A stretch of DNA of 64,000 nucleotides from an uncultured Succinivibrio sp. (GTDB lineage: Bacteria > Pseudomonadota > Gammaproteobacteria > Enterobacterales > Succinivibrionaceae), in assembly GCA_900767695.1 (NCBI GenBank), contig CAAGAC010000030.1, forward strand, positions 1 through 64,000. Reading direction: 5' to 3'. Shown here piece by piece: positions 39,728-55,942 of this stretch. Positions within the stretch are counted from its first letter, which is position 1. Each line of letters begins with the position of its first letter. A program made the position numbers and the translations under genes. The notes below the pieces were generated by a model. It saw only the letters and a list, made by a program, of their open reading frames with translations, made no database searches and was not told where the DNA came from.

Positions 39728-40035
39728 CGCCATCGGGATAATCCTGCCGCACTTCCTTGCGCAGACGGCATCTGTGCGCCGTTTGCGCCTCATTAATCCT
39801 GAAACCTTTTGCGGCAATCATGCTAAAATGGCACGACTGACCGCACCTCGGTCATGCAGGCCAATGGACTCTGCTCCAATGCGCTTGCGCATCAGATCAA
39901 GCGGCATGGCAGGACGGAGCGTCCCAGCCACGCAGCGCATGGCAGCAGCACCAGGCTGCCTGTTTTTATTTTTGAAAATGGTTTTTGGGCTGTCGCCGGC
40001 TTGAGCCGGCGGTTACTTGCAGCCTGGAGGTTTTG
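39728..40035. other. Intergenic leader between earP and efp
   Basis: 308 bp with no supported gene. It includes a TGCTAAAAT extended -10-like element near 39829 and a GCCGGC dyad close to the efp ribosome binding site (GCCGGCTTGAGCCGGC near 39994). Probably the efp promoter and 5' leader. Confidence 0.4.
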
Positions 40036-40599
40036 ATGAAATTAGCTCAGGAAGTCCGCGCCGGCAACGTGATCATGGTTGACGGCAATCCGATGATCGT
40101 CCAGAAGGCCGAGTACAGCAAGTCCGGCCGCAATGCCGCTGTTGTCAAGATGAAGCTCAAGAGCCTCCTCTCCAACGCCGGCACCGAGAAGGTCTTCCGC
40201 GCTGACGACCGCCTCGAGGACGTCGTCCTCGAGCACAAGGACTGCACCTACTCCTACTTCGGCGATCCGTTCTACGTCTTCATGGACGAGGAGTTCAACC
40301 AGTACGAGGTCGACAAGGACAACATGGGCGACGTCCTGAACTACCTCGTCGACGGCATGGAAGACGTCTGCCAGGTCACCTTCTACAACGGCAAGGCCAT
40401 CAGCGTCGAGCTGCCGATCAGCATCGTCCGCGAGGTCGAGTACACCGAGCCCGCCGTCCGCGGCGACACCTCCGGCAAAGTCACCAAGCCTGCCAGGCTC
40501 AAGGGCACCGGCTACACCCTTTCCGTCCCTGAATTCGTCAAGACCGGCGACAAGATCGAGATCGACACCAGGACCAACGAGTTCAAGAAGCGCGTCTAA
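40036..40599 (+). CDS. efp: Elongation factor P, Arg32 type
   Basis: It relieves ribosome stalling at polyproline. 187 residues in three domains; the loop SKSGRNAA places Arg at position 32, the EarP substrate, not the Lys34 of EpmAB-type EF-P. GGAGG lies 6 nt before ATG 40036. Codon use suggests high expression. Confidence 0.96.
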   Translation: MKLAQEVRAGNVIMVDGNPMIVQKAEYSKSGRNAAVVKMKLKSLLSNAGTEKVFRADDRLEDVVLEHKDCTYSYFGDPFYVFMDEEFNQYEVDKDNMGDVLNYLVDGMEDVCQVTFYNGKAISVELPISIVREVEYTEPAVRGDTSGKVTKPARLKGTGYTLSVPEFVKTGDKIEIDTRTNEFKKRV

Positions 40600-40614
40600 T
40601 CCATAACGCGCGCA

Positions 40615-40667
40615 AGCGCCCTGCGCCGACGGCGGATGTCTTAGGATGCAGGGCGCTTTTTATTTTT
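40615..40667 (+). terminator. Rho-independent terminator of efp
   Basis: AGCGCCCTGC (40615-40624) pairs perfectly with GCAGGGCGCT (40648-40657), followed by TTTTTATTTTT. The loop is 23 nt. Confidence 0.85.
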
Positions 40668-40766
40668 AACAATCAGATAATTAAACAATATTCTTCAGTT
40701 GTCCAGACAAGTGGACTTAATCAAGGTGCGCTCCGTCAAACACCTTGAATCTTCCGGGCTGGCGAC

Positions 40767-40794
40767 TCAACCGGGCGTGCTAAACTGCCGTCAA
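40767..40794 (+). promoter_or_regulatory. Possible flagellar sigma-28 promoter
   Basis: TCAA-N16-GCCGTCAA resembles TAAA-N15-GCCGATAA and lies 50 bp before the chemoreceptor. The spacing is one base long and both elements are imperfect. Confidence 0.3.
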
Positions 40795-40843
40795 GACAAC
40801 AAGACAATATGTTCAAGCTTGAAGATTGAGATAGGCGCAGCAT

Positions 40844-42427
<1,584 letters not shown>

Positions 42428-42446
42428 TCGGCTTCATCCTTGACGC

Positions 42447-42476
42447 AGGCCCGGCGCAATGCCGGGCCTTGCTTTT
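42447..42476 (+). terminator. Rho-independent terminator of the chemoreceptor gene
   Basis: AGGCCCGGC (42447-42455) and GCCGGGCCT (42461-42469) around GCAAT, then TGCTTTTAAA. Confidence 0.88.
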
Positions 42477-42845
42477 AAATGCGCTGTAAAGACGCGCGCC
42501 TCCATCCTTTATTAAATAGGGTGCTGCGAGGCTGTGGAAAGGCGGCCTTCTGGCTGTCTTAAGGCTGCCTGAAGCGCAATTCTTTTGAATCTGTCCGTGC
42601 AGAGATCTGGCTAATTTTGTTTAAAATCCACTCTGCCGCAAGGCGGAATGTCGCGCCCTAAGATGCTGCCGGGGTGTTTTTTCCCAGCATGGACAATCTT
42701 TCCCATCGCGCGCGCCGTGAATCCGCCTGCCACCAAGTCCCTCCTGGCGGCACGCCCTCCAGGCCTTGGCTGCGGCATCAGGCCGCAGTTCCATGCGCAA
42801 GCTTCCTAAAAGAGCCGCAGGCAGAGAAGGCGGCAGGGAAAAGTT
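42477..42845. other. Intergenic region before the MFS gene
   Basis: About 370 bp. Short frames on both strands show no family or ribosome binding site. TTTGTTTAAAAT near 42616-42627 is a candidate promoter -10 region. A run of imperfect AGGCTGC/GCAGCC palindromes occurs at 42550-42575. Confidence 0.4.
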
Positions 42846-44039
42846 ATGGCAGCCAATAAAGAAAAGATAGTCAAGACAATCTACATCATCACCTTGTCGA
42901 TCCTGTGCGCCTTCGGGCCGCTGTGCACCGACATCTACCTCGCGGCGCTCCCGGAGATCAACGACTACTTCGGCACCAGCGCGGCCCAGACCCAGCTCAC
43001 CCTGACCGCGTGCTTCCTCGGCCTCGCCTTCGGCCAGTGCGTGATAGGCCCCATATCCGACGCACGCGGCAGGCGCATACCGCTGCTTGCCTCGATGGCG
43101 GTGTTCACGGCGATGTCCTTCCTCTGCGCCGTCTCCACCGACATAAGGATGCTCATCACCTGCAGGTTCTTCCAGGGCTTTGCAGGATCCGGCGCGCTGG
43201 TGCTCTCTAGATCCATAGCCTGCGACAAGTTCCAGGGACCGGCACTCACCCAGTTCATGGCGGTGCTCATGGCCATAAACTCGGTGGCCCCTGTGCTCGG
43301 CCCGGTCATCGGCTCTCTCATCATCACGGTCGCCAACTGGGAGGCAATCTTCTACATGCTCGCAGGATTCGGCGTCCTGTTGCTTGGGCTGTGCGTGGTC
43401 TTCGTGGGCGAGACCCACACCCCGGATCCGAACTCGCGCGGCGTGCTCCACGCCGTCGGAAGCATGCTCAGGGAGCTTCTGAACCTGAGGTTCCTCTTCT
43501 ACGTCGTCTCGCTCTCCTTCATCATGGGCGGCTTCTTCGGGTACATCTCGGCGGCCCCGTTCGTGATGCAGGTCCACTACCATCTCTCGCCGCTGGGATT
43601 CTCCGCCGCCTTCGCCACGGTCACCGTGTGCATCGCGGTGGCCTCTATGCTCGCAGGCAGGATGGTCAGGCACGTTGACGAGGTGAGGATGGTCTGGTTC
43701 TCCTACATCGTCATGCTCATAGCTGGCGCCGGAGTGCTCCTGATCTCATTCTTCCCGCCCGAGTCGTTCATCCCGATCCTCGTCTGCCTGATGTTCTTCT
43801 GCGCGATGATGGGCGTCTCCCAGACCGCCGGCTTCAGCATCGTGATGGCCGCCAGGAAGGGCCAGGCAGGAGCCGCCTCGGGGATCTTCGGGGTCATGAC
43901 CTTCCTGTTTGGCTCGATGACCTCGCCGTTCATGGGCATCATGGGCGAGGACTCCATAATCCCGCTTGGCGTGTGCCTGACCGCAAGCGCCCTGCTTGCG
44001 ATGCTCTTCATGCATCTTGCCGCGAAGATGGGGAAGTGA
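42846..44039 (+). CDS. Bcr/CflA-family multidrug MFS exporter
   Basis: 397 residues with 12 predicted membrane helices. The segment FGPLCTDIYLAALPEI in helix 1, GPISDARGRRIP (motif A) between helices 2 and 3, and the NSVAPVLGPVIG motif C region in helix 5 fit the DHA1 Bcr/CflA drug-proton antiporters. Substrate unknown. GGCAGGGAAAAG precedes the ATG. Single-gene unit. Confidence 0.88.
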   Translation: MAANKEKIVKTIYIITLSILCAFGPLCTDIYLAALPEINDYFGTSAAQTQLTLTACFLGLAFGQCVIGPISDARGRRIPLLASMAVFTAMSFLCAVSTDIRMLITCRFFQGFAGSGALVLSRSIACDKFQGPALTQFMAVLMAINSVAPVLGPVIGSLIITVANWEAIFYMLAGFGVLLLGLCVVFVGETHTPDPNSRGVLHAVGSMLRELLNLRFLFYVVSLSFIMGGFFGYISAAPFVMQVHYHLSPLGFSAAFATVTVCIAVASMLAGRMVRHVDEVRMVWFSYIVMLIAGAGVLLISFFPPESFIPILVCLMFFCAMMGVSQTAGFSIVMAARKGQAGAASGIFGVMTFLFGSMTSPFMGIMGEDSIIPLGVCLTASALLAMLFMHLAAKMGK

Positions 44040-44055
44040 TCCGGACAGGCTCAAT

Positions 44056-44082
44056 AAAAGGCGGCCACAGGCCGCCTTTTTT
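44056..44082 (+). terminator. Rho-independent terminator of the MFS gene
   Basis: AAAAGGCGGCC and GGCCGCCTTTT flank a 3-nt loop and run into TTTTTT, 17 bp after the stop. Confidence 0.92.
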
Positions 44083-44100
44083 CTGCCCTCAGGACAGCCA

Positions 44101-44514
44101 CGTTGAAGCCTCGATCCGCCTCTTCAACCCCTGTGCATAACCTGGTGGAAAGCTGGGTAAATTGTTGGGAAAAAATGCGCTCAAAATAGGTATAGTTTTT
44201 TAGATTGTTGATAACTTGCCTCTTTCCAACGGTTTGCCCACAAGCAGCCCTCCTTGCTGATAAACAAATAACTGTCTTCTTCTATTTGATCTGGAAAGAT
44301 TTCTGCCGTTTTCTGCAAGATCCAACCGCCTAATACAAAGAGTCATAGAAGAATATATAGAAGACAAGATATTTTTCTTCTCTTCTTCTTAGCCTGCGCC
44401 CTGCGGTGCAAAACTGCCATGAGGCGGGTCCGCCGCCTGCCCTTCCAGCGCCCATGTCTGGCGCGGCTGATGGGATACAATAGGTGCCGTCTTTCCTGAT
44501 ACCTTGGCTTGAAA
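44101..44514. other. Candidate oriC upstream of mnmG
   Basis: An AT-rich 410-bp intergenic region in the position that oriC occupies in Vibrio and E. coli (next to mnmG). It has a perfect DnaA box (TGTGCATAA, 44132-44140, complement TTATGCACA), a one-mismatch box TGTTGATAA (44206-44214), a weak TTGCCCACA (44234-44242), GATC at 44112, 44288, 44319 and 44517, and a pyrimidine-rich unwinding-like tract at 44370-44391. The dnaA upstream region is a rival. Confidence 0.5.
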
Positions 44515-46413
44515 ATGATCTCTTCAAGAAACTTCGACGTCATCGTCGTCGGCGGCGGGCATGCCGGCATCGAGGCCGCAGCCGCCAGCGCGAGGATGAA
44601 GTGCCAGACCCTGCTGCTCACCCACAACCTTGAAACCCTGGGCGAGATGTCGTGCAACCCAGCCTTCGGCGGGATCGGCAAGGGCCACCTCCTGAGGGAG
44701 GTCGACGCCATGGGAGGCGTCTGCCCCATGGCCATCGACAAGGCCGGGATCCAGTTTCGAAGCCTCAACTCGTCCAAGGGGCCTGCGGTGAGGGCCACCA
44801 GGGCCCAGACCGACCGCCACCTCTACAAGCAGGTCATGCGCCAGACGCTCGCTGGCTACGAGAACCTCACCGTGTTCCAGCAGCCATGCACCGGAGTGCT
44901 TATGAGGGACGGCCATGTGGCGGGAGTGACCACTGCCGCCGGGATCGAGTTTTACGCCAATGCCGTGGTGATCTGCTCGGGCACCTTCCTCAACGGCCTA
45001 ATCCACATCGGCCTGAACCACTACAGCGGCGGCAGGGCCGGAGATCCTGCGTCAATTGCGCTTGCCGAGAACCTCAAGGAGCTGGGCCTGGCCCAGGGCA
45101 GGCTCAAGACCGGGACCCCTGCGAGGATCTATGCCGACAGCGTCGACTTCTCCAAGATGCAGCGCCAGGATCCCGAGTACCCCCAGCCGGTGTTTTCGTT
45201 CATGGACGACGCTGGGATCCATCCCAGGCAGGTTCCCTGCTACATCACCAGGACCAACGAGCGCACCCACGAGATCATCAGGGGCGGCCTCGACCGCAGC
45301 CCGCTCTACTCGGGCGTCATCCACAGCGTCGGCCCCAGGTACTGCCCGTCCATTGAGGACAAGGTGGTCCGCTATCCCGACAGGCCGTCCCACCACGTGT
45401 TCATCGAGCCCGAGGGGCTGACCTCGCCGCTTGTCTACCCCAACGGGATCTCGACCTCGCTGCCCTACGACGTGCAGGAGGCGATGATCCACTCGATCGA
45501 GGGCCTGGAGAATGCCGTGATCGCAAGGCCCGGATACGCCATCGAGTACGACTTCTACGATCCGCGCGAGCTCTCTGTCTCGATGCAGTCGAAGAAGGTT
45601 CCAGGGCTTTTCCTGGCAGGCCAGATAAACGGCACGACAGGCTACGAGGAGGCCGCGGCGCAGGGGCTTCTGGCCGGCATCAACGCCGGACTCCACGTCC
45701 ATGGGCAGGAGGCTTGGTTCCCAAGGCGCGATCAGGCCTACATCGGCGTGCTGATGGACGATCTCTGCACGCTCGGCACCAAGGAGCCCTACAGGATGTT
45801 CACCTCCCGCGCCGAGTACCGACTCATCCTGCGCGAGGACAACGCTGACGAGCGCCTGACCCCCAAGGCCAGGGAGCTTGGAATGATCTCGGACGAGCGC
45901 TGGAAGGCCTTCGAGGAGAAGGAGGACCAGATAGAGCGCGAGCGCGCAAGGCTGCGCGCGACCATGGTCAAGCCCTCCTCTGAGGCAGGACTGAAGGTCG
46001 GAGAGGCTCTGGGCGCAAGGCTCACCCAGGAGCAGAGCCTTGAGGAGCTTCTAAGGCGCCCAGAGGCGACACTCTCCAGCCTTGTCAGCGCATGCGGGCT
46101 TGAGCCGATAGCCAGGGAGCCGCAGGCTGCGGAACAAGTCGAGATTCAGGTAAAATACGAAGGGTACCTCAAGCGTGAACTTGATGAAATAAAAAAGAAA
46201 AAGAGCAATGAGACGACTTTCCTGCCCAGGGATTTCGACTACAGCACCATAACTGCCCTTTCAACCGAGGTAACCCAGAAGCTCAACCAGTACAAGCCGG
46301 AGACCATCGGCATGGCGTCGCGCATCTCTGGCGTGACCCCTGCCGCCATATCGATCCTGCTGGTCCACATGAAGAAGCTCGGGCTTCTGGGACGCAGGAG
46401 CGTCGAAGGCTGA
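44515..46413 (+). CDS. mnmG: tRNA uridine-5-carboxymethylaminomethyl synthase MnmG (GidA)
   Basis: The FAD-dependent partner of MnmE in wobble-uridine modification. About 632 residues with the dinucleotide fold [14 protein letters not shown], the conserved [14 protein letters not shown] and a [11 protein letters not shown] segment. The C-terminal helical domain that binds MnmE is complete. ATG 44515 is preferred; TTG 44509 in frame is possible. No strong ribosome binding site is seen. Confidence 0.96.
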   Translation: MISSRNFDVIVVGGGHAGIEAAAASARMKCQTLLLTHNLETLGEMSCNPAFGGIGKGHLLREVDAMGGVCPMAIDKAGIQFRSLNSSKGPAVRATRAQTDRHLYKQVMRQTLAGYENLTVFQQPCTGVLMRDGHVAGVTTAAGIEFYANAVVICSGTFLNGLIHIGLNHYSGGRAGDPASIALAENLKELGLAQGRLKTGTPARIYADSVDFSKMQRQDPEYPQPVFSFMDDAGIHPRQVPCYITRTNERTHEIIRGGLDRSPLYSGVIHSVGPRYCPSIEDKVVRYPDRPSHHVFIEPEGLTSPLVYPNGISTSLPYDVQEAMIHSIEGLENAVIARPGYAIEYDFYDPRELSVSMQSKKVPGLFLAGQINGTTGYEEAAAQGLLAGINAGLHVHGQEAWFPRRDQAYIGVLMDDLCTLGTKEPYRMFTSRAEYRLILREDNADERLTPKARELGMISDERWKAFEEKEDQIERERARLRATMVKPSSEAGLKVGEALGARLTQEQSLEELLRRPEATLSSLVSACGLEPIAREPQAAEQVEIQVKYEGYLKRELDEIKKKKSNETTFLPRDFDYSTITALSTEVTQKLNQYKPETIGMASRISGVTPAAISILLVHMKKLGLLGRRSVEG

Positions 46414-46428
46414 GGCGGAGGATTTCCC

Positions 46429-47064
46429 ATGTGTCAGCAGGCGGCTCTCGAAGAGCTTCAGAGGCTGTTTCCCAAGGCAGAGCTGGACATGCGTCCAAGC
46501 GACGAGCAGATCATGTCGCTTGCAAGGCTGGTCTCGTTCCTGCTCAAGTGGAACAAGGCGCTGAACCTCACTGCGGTGAGGGATCCAATCGAGGCGGCCA
46601 GGCTCCACGTCATGGACAGCGCCTGCGTGTCGCCCTTCATAACAGGCGATAACGTTGCCGACATCGGCACAGGCGCAGGCTTTCCCGGACTCGTGCTCGC
46701 GGTGCTGCATCCTGAGAAGCATTTCACGCTCGTGGACTCGATTGCCAAGAAGATCTCATTTGTGAGGAACGCCGCCGCGATGCTTGGCCTCAGGAACGTC
46801 GAGGCTGTGGTGGCAAGGGCTGAGAAGCTCTCGCCTGAAATAAAATTTGATTGCGTTACGTGCAGGGCTTTTGCACCGCTTGAAAAAATAGTCTCCATTT
46901 GCAGACATCTGGTGGCGGAAGACGGCATAATTGTCGCGATGAAGGCGAACGTCGCGGATGACGAGGCTGCGGCGGTGAAAGGCGCCAGCATCGAGCGCAT
47001 TGAGCAGATCCGCGTGCCTGGCATGGACGCCAGGCGCTGCGCGGTGATGCTCAGGATCAACTGA
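46429..47064 (+). CDS. rsmG: 16S rRNA m7G527 methyltransferase RsmG (GidB)
   Basis: Methylates G527 of 16S rRNA, the streptomycin-linked site. 211 residues with SAM motif VADIGTGAGFPGLVLA, WNKALNLTAVRDP and the acidic loop LVDSIAKKISF. It is 15 bp after mnmG and 15 bp before parA, in the conserved order. Confidence 0.95.
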   Translation: MCQQAALEELQRLFPKAELDMRPSDEQIMSLARLVSFLLKWNKALNLTAVRDPIEAARLHVMDSACVSPFITGDNVADIGTGAGFPGLVLAVLHPEKHFTLVDSIAKKISFVRNAAAMLGLRNVEAVVARAEKLSPEIKFDCVTCRAFAPLEKIVSICRHLVAEDGIIVAMKANVADDEAAAVKGASIERIEQIRVPGMDARRCAVMLRIN

Positions 47065-47079
47065 TTTACGGAAAGACAA

Positions 47080-47850
47080 ATGGTTAAGAAGATAGCTATT
47101 GCCAACCAGAAGGGCGGCGTCGGCAAGACGACCACCTGCGTGAACCTCGCCGCCTCGCTTGCGGCGATGCGCAAGCGCGTCCTCGTCGTGGACTGCGATC
47201 CGCAGGGCAACGCCACCATGGCCTCGGGCATCAACAAGTTCGAGCTCAAGAAGACCATATGCCAGGTCCTCATCGACGACTACGACATCAGGAACGTGCT
47301 CATCAAGCAGACAAACGGCGCCTTCCACCTGATCCCCGCCAACGAGGAGCTCACGGCGGCCGAGGTCAAGCTGCTCGACTACTTCGGCAGGGAGTTCCGC
47401 CTGAAGAAGGCCCTGGCCGAGATCGAGAACGACTACGACTACATCTTCATGGACTGCCCGCCGTCGCTGAACCTCCTGACGGTCAACGCCATGTGCGCGG
47501 CGGACTCGATCCTCGTCCCGCTCCAGTGCGAGTACTTCGCGCTCGAGGGGCTCACGCTGCTCATCGACACCGTCGATCAGCTGGCCCACGCGGTGAACCC
47601 TAACCTCAAGATCGAGGGGATCCTGAGGACGATGTTCGACAACCGCAACCGCCTATCGACCGACGTCTCCGAGGAGCTCAAGAAGAACTTCAACAACCTC
47701 GTCTACAAGACGATCATCCCCCGCAACGTCAGGCTCGCCGAGGCGCCGAGCTTCGGCAAGCCGGCCATGTACTATGACAAGTCGTCGTCGGGATCGAAGG
47801 CCTACCTCGCGCTCGCCGCGGAGATCATCGAAAGGGACGAGAACAAGTAA
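47080..47850 (+). CDS. parA: Chromosome partitioning ATPase ParA (Soj)
   Basis: A deviant Walker ATPase that forms DNA-bound gradients moving ParB-parS complexes. 256 residues with NQKGGVGKTT (residues 8-17), the A-prime motif VDCDPQGNAT and Walker B IFMDCPPSLNLLT. There is no N-terminal DNA-binding domain, as in chromosomal ParA of type Ia/Soj. It is 48 bp before parB. Confidence 0.96.
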   Translation: MVKKIAIANQKGGVGKTTTCVNLAASLAAMRKRVLVVDCDPQGNATMASGINKFELKKTICQVLIDDYDIRNVLIKQTNGAFHLIPANEELTAAEVKLLDYFGREFRLKKALAEIENDYDYIFMDCPPSLNLLTVNAMCAADSILVPLQCEYFALEGLTLLIDTVDQLAHAVNPNLKIEGILRTMFDNRNRLSTDVSEELKKNFNNLVYKTIIPRNVRLAEAPSFGKPAMYYDKSSSGSKAYLALAAEIIERDENK

Positions 47851-47898
47851 TCGCAAGGCGCGGCTCATTGCCGCGCCCTATAAGGAGTCACTTCAAAA

Positions 47899-48795
47899 AT
47901 GGCATTAGGCCGCGGTCTTGGCGCGCTTTTAAGCGACAACAAAAAAGCCCATGAGAACAGGGAGGCCGAGGAGGCCGTTGAAACTGCCCAGGCAATGGCC
48001 GCGGGGCAGATAGAGGAGATCCCCGCATCCAAGCTCAGGGCCTCGTCATTCCAGCCGCGCAAGCGCTTTGACGATGAGAGCATCGCCGAGCTTGCCGAGT
48101 CCATCAAGGAGAACGGCCTCCTCGAGCCGCTGCTGGTGAAGAAGTCGGACGAGGGCGGATACGAGATCATCTGCGGCGAGAGGCGCTTCCGCGCCTGCAA
48201 GGTGGCCGGGATCTCCAGGATCCCCTGCCTTGTGAAGAACATGCTCCCCAAGGAAGGCTATGCCGCGGCCCTCATCGAGAACATCCAGCGCGAGGATCTG
48301 AACCCGCTGGAGCAGGCGTCCGCCCTCGAGCAGATGATGAACGAGTGCGGGATGACCCAGGACGAGCTTGCAAGGAGCCTTGGCAAGCCGCGCTCTGGGA
48401 TCTCGAACCTGCTGCGCCTCAACACGCTCGAGCAGGGAGTCAAGGATCTCATCTCCGAGGGCAGGCTCGGCTTCGGGCACGCCAAGGTGATCATGGGGCT
48501 TGACAAGGAGCTCCAGCAGAAGGCCGCCGAGGTCGTGGTCAAGCGCGATCTCTCGGTAAGGCAGACCGAGGAGTTCGTAAAGAGGATCAAGGGGCAGAAG
48601 GATCAGGGCGAGCAGCCGGCCCCCAAGAAGGAGAACCCCGACTTCGAGGCGCTGGAGAAGAGCTTTTCCGACAAGTACAGCGATCTGCGCTTCTCCATCC
48701 AGGGCAGGAGCCGCAAGCGCGGCAAGGTGGTCCTGGGCTTCACCTCCGAGGAGGAGTTCAACCGCATCATGGACATACTTGATCTCAAGGCCTGA
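47899..48795 (+). CDS. parB: Chromosome partitioning protein ParB
   Basis: A CTP-dependent clamp that loads at parS. 298 residues. The CTPase/N-terminal domain has LRASSFQPRKRFDDESIAEL and the box II motif GERRFRACK. The helix-turn-helix has LARSLGKPRSGISNLLRL, and a C-terminal dimer domain follows. An N-terminal MALGRGLGALL is the ParA-contacting peptide. Its four parS targets lie 28-31 kb away, before dnaA. Confidence 0.96.
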   Translation: MALGRGLGALLSDNKKAHENREAEEAVETAQAMAAGQIEEIPASKLRASSFQPRKRFDDESIAELAESIKENGLLEPLLVKKSDEGGYEIICGERRFRACKVAGISRIPCLVKNMLPKEGYAAALIENIQREDLNPLEQASALEQMMNECGMTQDELARSLGKPRSGISNLLRLNTLEQGVKDLISEGRLGFGHAKVIMGLDKELQQKAAEVVVKRDLSVRQTEEFVKRIKGQKDQGEQPAPKKENPDFEALEKSFSDKYSDLRFSIQGRSRKRGKVVLGFTSEEEFNRIMDILDLKA

Positions 48796-48821
48796 GCTTG
48801 GCGCATAGATCAGGAAAGGCG

Positions 48822-49202
48822 GTGAGGCCATCCCCTGCAGTCTGGGCGGCCATGCCCGTAGCAATGCCGGCGCTGTTCCTAGGAGCCGCGCTTGCGACTG
48901 GCAGGCCGCCCTTGATGTGCATGCTGTCGGCGCTTCTAGGGGCGGCTTCATGCTCCATCCCGCAGCTTGCGGCAATCCTTATTTCAAGGCGCCATGACTC
49001 CATCACCGACAAGCCCGGGCTTGTCCTATATGATGGAATTTATGCGATCTTGCTTAAATACATGATAATGATATTTTTATTTATCTGTATTTTTAAGTTT
49101 GGTAAAATAGATAACCTAATATTTATATTGTCTTTTGTTTTTTCAGAAATTTGTGGAGTCGCCCTGCAACTATGCATTTTTCTTAGAAAAGACAATTATT
49201 AG
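48822..49202 (+). CDS. atpI: ATP synthase subunit I-like protein AtpI
   Basis: A membrane protein of 126 residues with four hydrophobic segments (about 4-27, 31-52, 67-95, 97-118), in the atpI position before atpB. The 3' half is very AT-rich compared with its neighbours. I chose GTG 48822 for its AGGAAAGG ribosome binding site; TTG 48798 is in frame but less likely. Assignment rests largely on position and topology. Confidence 0.7.
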   Translation: MRPSPAVWAAMPVAMPALFLGAALATGRPPLMCMLSALLGAASCSIPQLAAILISRRHDSITDKPGLVLYDGIYAILLKYMIMIFLFICIFKFGKIDNLIFILSFVFSEICGVALQLCIFLRKDNY

Positions 49203-49205
49203 AGT

Positions 49206-49234
49206 TTGACAAAAAAAGCTGTTTGTCGTAACGT
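49206..49234 (+). promoter_or_regulatory. Candidate promoter of the atp structural genes
   Basis: TTGACA (49206-49211), 17-bp spacer, TAACGT (49229-49234), 54 bp before atpB. The dyad TTTGAC (49205-49210) / GTCAAA (49233-49238) frames the promoter exactly. Confidence 0.55.
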
Positions 49235-49251
49235 CAAATCTAGCGCAATAG

Positions 49252-50244
<993 letters not shown>

Positions 50245-50257
50245 TTCATTGTTTTAA

Positions 50258-50500
<243 letters not shown>

Positions 50501-50542
50501 CCCCGAAGCCTTACCAAGGTTCAATGAAAAGGGGGCACTAAG

Positions 50543-51013
50543 TTGGAAATTAACGCCACATTCCTGGGACAGGCCGTAGCCTTCCTCATCTTTGCGGTTG
50601 TGTGCATGAAGTACATATGGCCGCCCCTGATGAATGCCATCGACAAGCGCCAGAAGGAGATCGCCGACGGCCTCTCCAACGCTGAGAAGGCCAAGAAGAC
50701 CCTCGAGCTTGCCACCTCCGGCGCCAAGGACGCGATCCGCGACGCCAGGGCCGAAGCCCAGAAGATCATCGACGAGGCCAACAAGCAGCGCGCCGACATC
50801 ATCGACAAGGCCCAGCAGGAGGCCCTTGGCGAGAAGCAGAAGATCATCGCCCAGGGAAGGGCCGAGATCGAAGCCGAGCGCAATAAGGCCCTCGAGGATC
50901 TGCGCGCGCAGATCTCCGAGCTCGCCGTTGAAGGCGCAGCCAGGATCCTGATGGAGAAGGCCGGCCCGGCAACCGACGCCGCTGCGGTCAAGAGCATTGA
51001 AAACGCTCTGTAG
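50543..51013 (+). CDS. atpF: ATP synthase F0 subunit b
   Basis: The peripheral stalk: one N-terminal membrane helix ([19 protein letters not shown]) and a long charged coiled coil, 156 residues. The start is TTG 50543, the only start consistent with the family N-terminus (E. coli MNLNATILGQ), with AAGGGGG 8 bp upstream. A rare start codon may tune b against c stoichiometry. Confidence 0.95.
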   Translation: MEINATFLGQAVAFLIFAVVCMKYIWPPLMNAIDKRQKEIADGLSNAEKAKKTLELATSGAKDAIRDARAEAQKIIDEANKQRADIIDKAQQEALGEKQKIIAQGRAEIEAERNKALEDLRAQISELAVEGAARILMEKAGPATDAAAVKSIENAL

Positions 51014-51027
51014 GGGACGGTGCGGCA

Positions 51028-51558
51028 ATGGCTGAAAACGTAACTGTTGCAAGGCCCTACGCCGAGGCCGTGTTCGGCCTCGCCCTCCAGGGCAAGTCGC
51101 TGGACAAGTGGCAGAACACCCTTCTTGCCATGTCCGAGGCATGCAGCGATCCCTACTTCATGGCTTTCCTCAAGAACAGCACGAGCCCGCAGGACGCGGC
51201 CGAGTGCCTGATAAGGCTCCTCGACGGAATAATCGACGACGAGGGGAAGAACTTCATCAGGCTCCTGGGCGAGAACGGCAGGTTCGAGGTCGTCCCGCAG
51301 ATCTACGAGCTCTTCAAGAAGCTGCGCGACGAGCACGACAAGGTCCTCGACGCCGAGCTGGTGTCGGCAAGGAAGCTTGGCGATGCCGAGATCAAGGCTC
51401 TCAAGGAAAGGCTTGCATCGAAGTACGGCTGCAGCGTGAACCTCTCATCCCGGATCGATCCGGCGCTGATAGGCGGCGCGGTGCTGAAGATCGGCGACAA
51501 AGTCTATGACGCAAGTGTGAAGACCAGCCTGCAAAGGCTCTCTTCGACCCTAAGATAG
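51028..51558 (+). CDS. atpH: ATP synthase F1 subunit delta
   Basis: 176 residues; links the b stalk to the alpha3-beta3 head. The N-terminal six-helix domain starts [14 protein letters not shown]; the C-terminal part has [24 protein letters not shown], diagnostic of delta/OSCP. Confidence 0.96.
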   Translation: MAENVTVARPYAEAVFGLALQGKSLDKWQNTLLAMSEACSDPYFMAFLKNSTSPQDAAECLIRLLDGIIDDEGKNFIRLLGENGRFEVVPQIYELFKKLRDEHDKVLDAELVSARKLGDAEIKALKERLASKYGCSVNLSSRIDPALIGGAVLKIGDKVYDASVKTSLQRLSSTLR

Positions 51559-51572
51559 GAAAGGGGAAGATA

Positions 51573-53114
<1,542 letters not shown>

Positions 53115-53122
53115 GAGATTGC

Positions 53123-55418
<2,296 letters not shown>

Positions 55419-55439
55419 CCGTAAGGGGGAGACACGCTG

Positions 55440-55868
55440 ATGGATACATTTGCGTTTCAGCTTGAGGTGGTTAGCGGCGTAGGCTCGCTCTACTCGGGCA
55501 AGGTCAAGTCGGTGCGCGTCACCGGCAGCGAAGGCGAGCTGGGCATCAGGTACGGCCACACGCCGCTCCTGACGACCATCAGGACCGGACTCGTGTCGTT
55601 CATTGACGAGAACGACAAGGAGGATCAGATCTACCTCGCAGGCGGCGTGCTCGAGGTCCAGCCCGAGACCACCACCATCCTTGCCGACACCGCCCTGAGG
55701 GCCGACGACATCGACGAGGCCAAGGCCAAGGAGGCCATCGACGCCGCCAAGGACGTCATGGCCAGGCACAACACCGGCGACAAAGATTACAACAATGCCG
55801 CCGCAAGGCTTGCCGACGCCATGGCAAGGCTCAAGGTCGTGGACATCGCCAGAACCCGCAGGAAGTGA
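55440..55868 (+). CDS. atpC: ATP synthase F1 subunit epsilon
   Basis: 142 residues; the inhibitory rotor subunit. N-terminal beta sandwich with VTGSEGELGIRYGHTPLLT and a C-terminal helical hairpin. Last gene of the operon, GGGGGA before the ATG. Confidence 0.96.
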   Translation: MDTFAFQLEVVSGVGSLYSGKVKSVRVTGSEGELGIRYGHTPLLTTIRTGLVSFIDENDKEDQIYLAGGVLEVQPETTTILADTALRADDIDEAKAKEAIDAAKDVMARHNTGDKDYNNAAARLADAMARLKVVDIARTRRK

Positions 55869-55892
55869 GCCTCAAGGCATCCTGAATAAAGC

Positions 55893-55921
55893 GGGGAGCG
55901 CCAGTGGCGCTCCCCGTTGTG
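55893..55921. terminator. Terminator shared by atp and rpoH
   Basis: CGGGGAGCGCC (55893-55903) and GGCGCTCCCCG (55907-55917) form an 11-bp stem with a 3-nt loop between convergent atpC and rpoH. T-tracts are short on both strands. Confidence 0.7.
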
Positions 55922-55942
55922 TATCCGCATGGCGCGGCCAAG

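Noticed and set aside
39820..39850. Sigma-54 promoter before efp (TGGCAC motif)
   Set aside because: The -24-like TGGCAC is followed by ACCGCA at the -12 position, not TTGCA.
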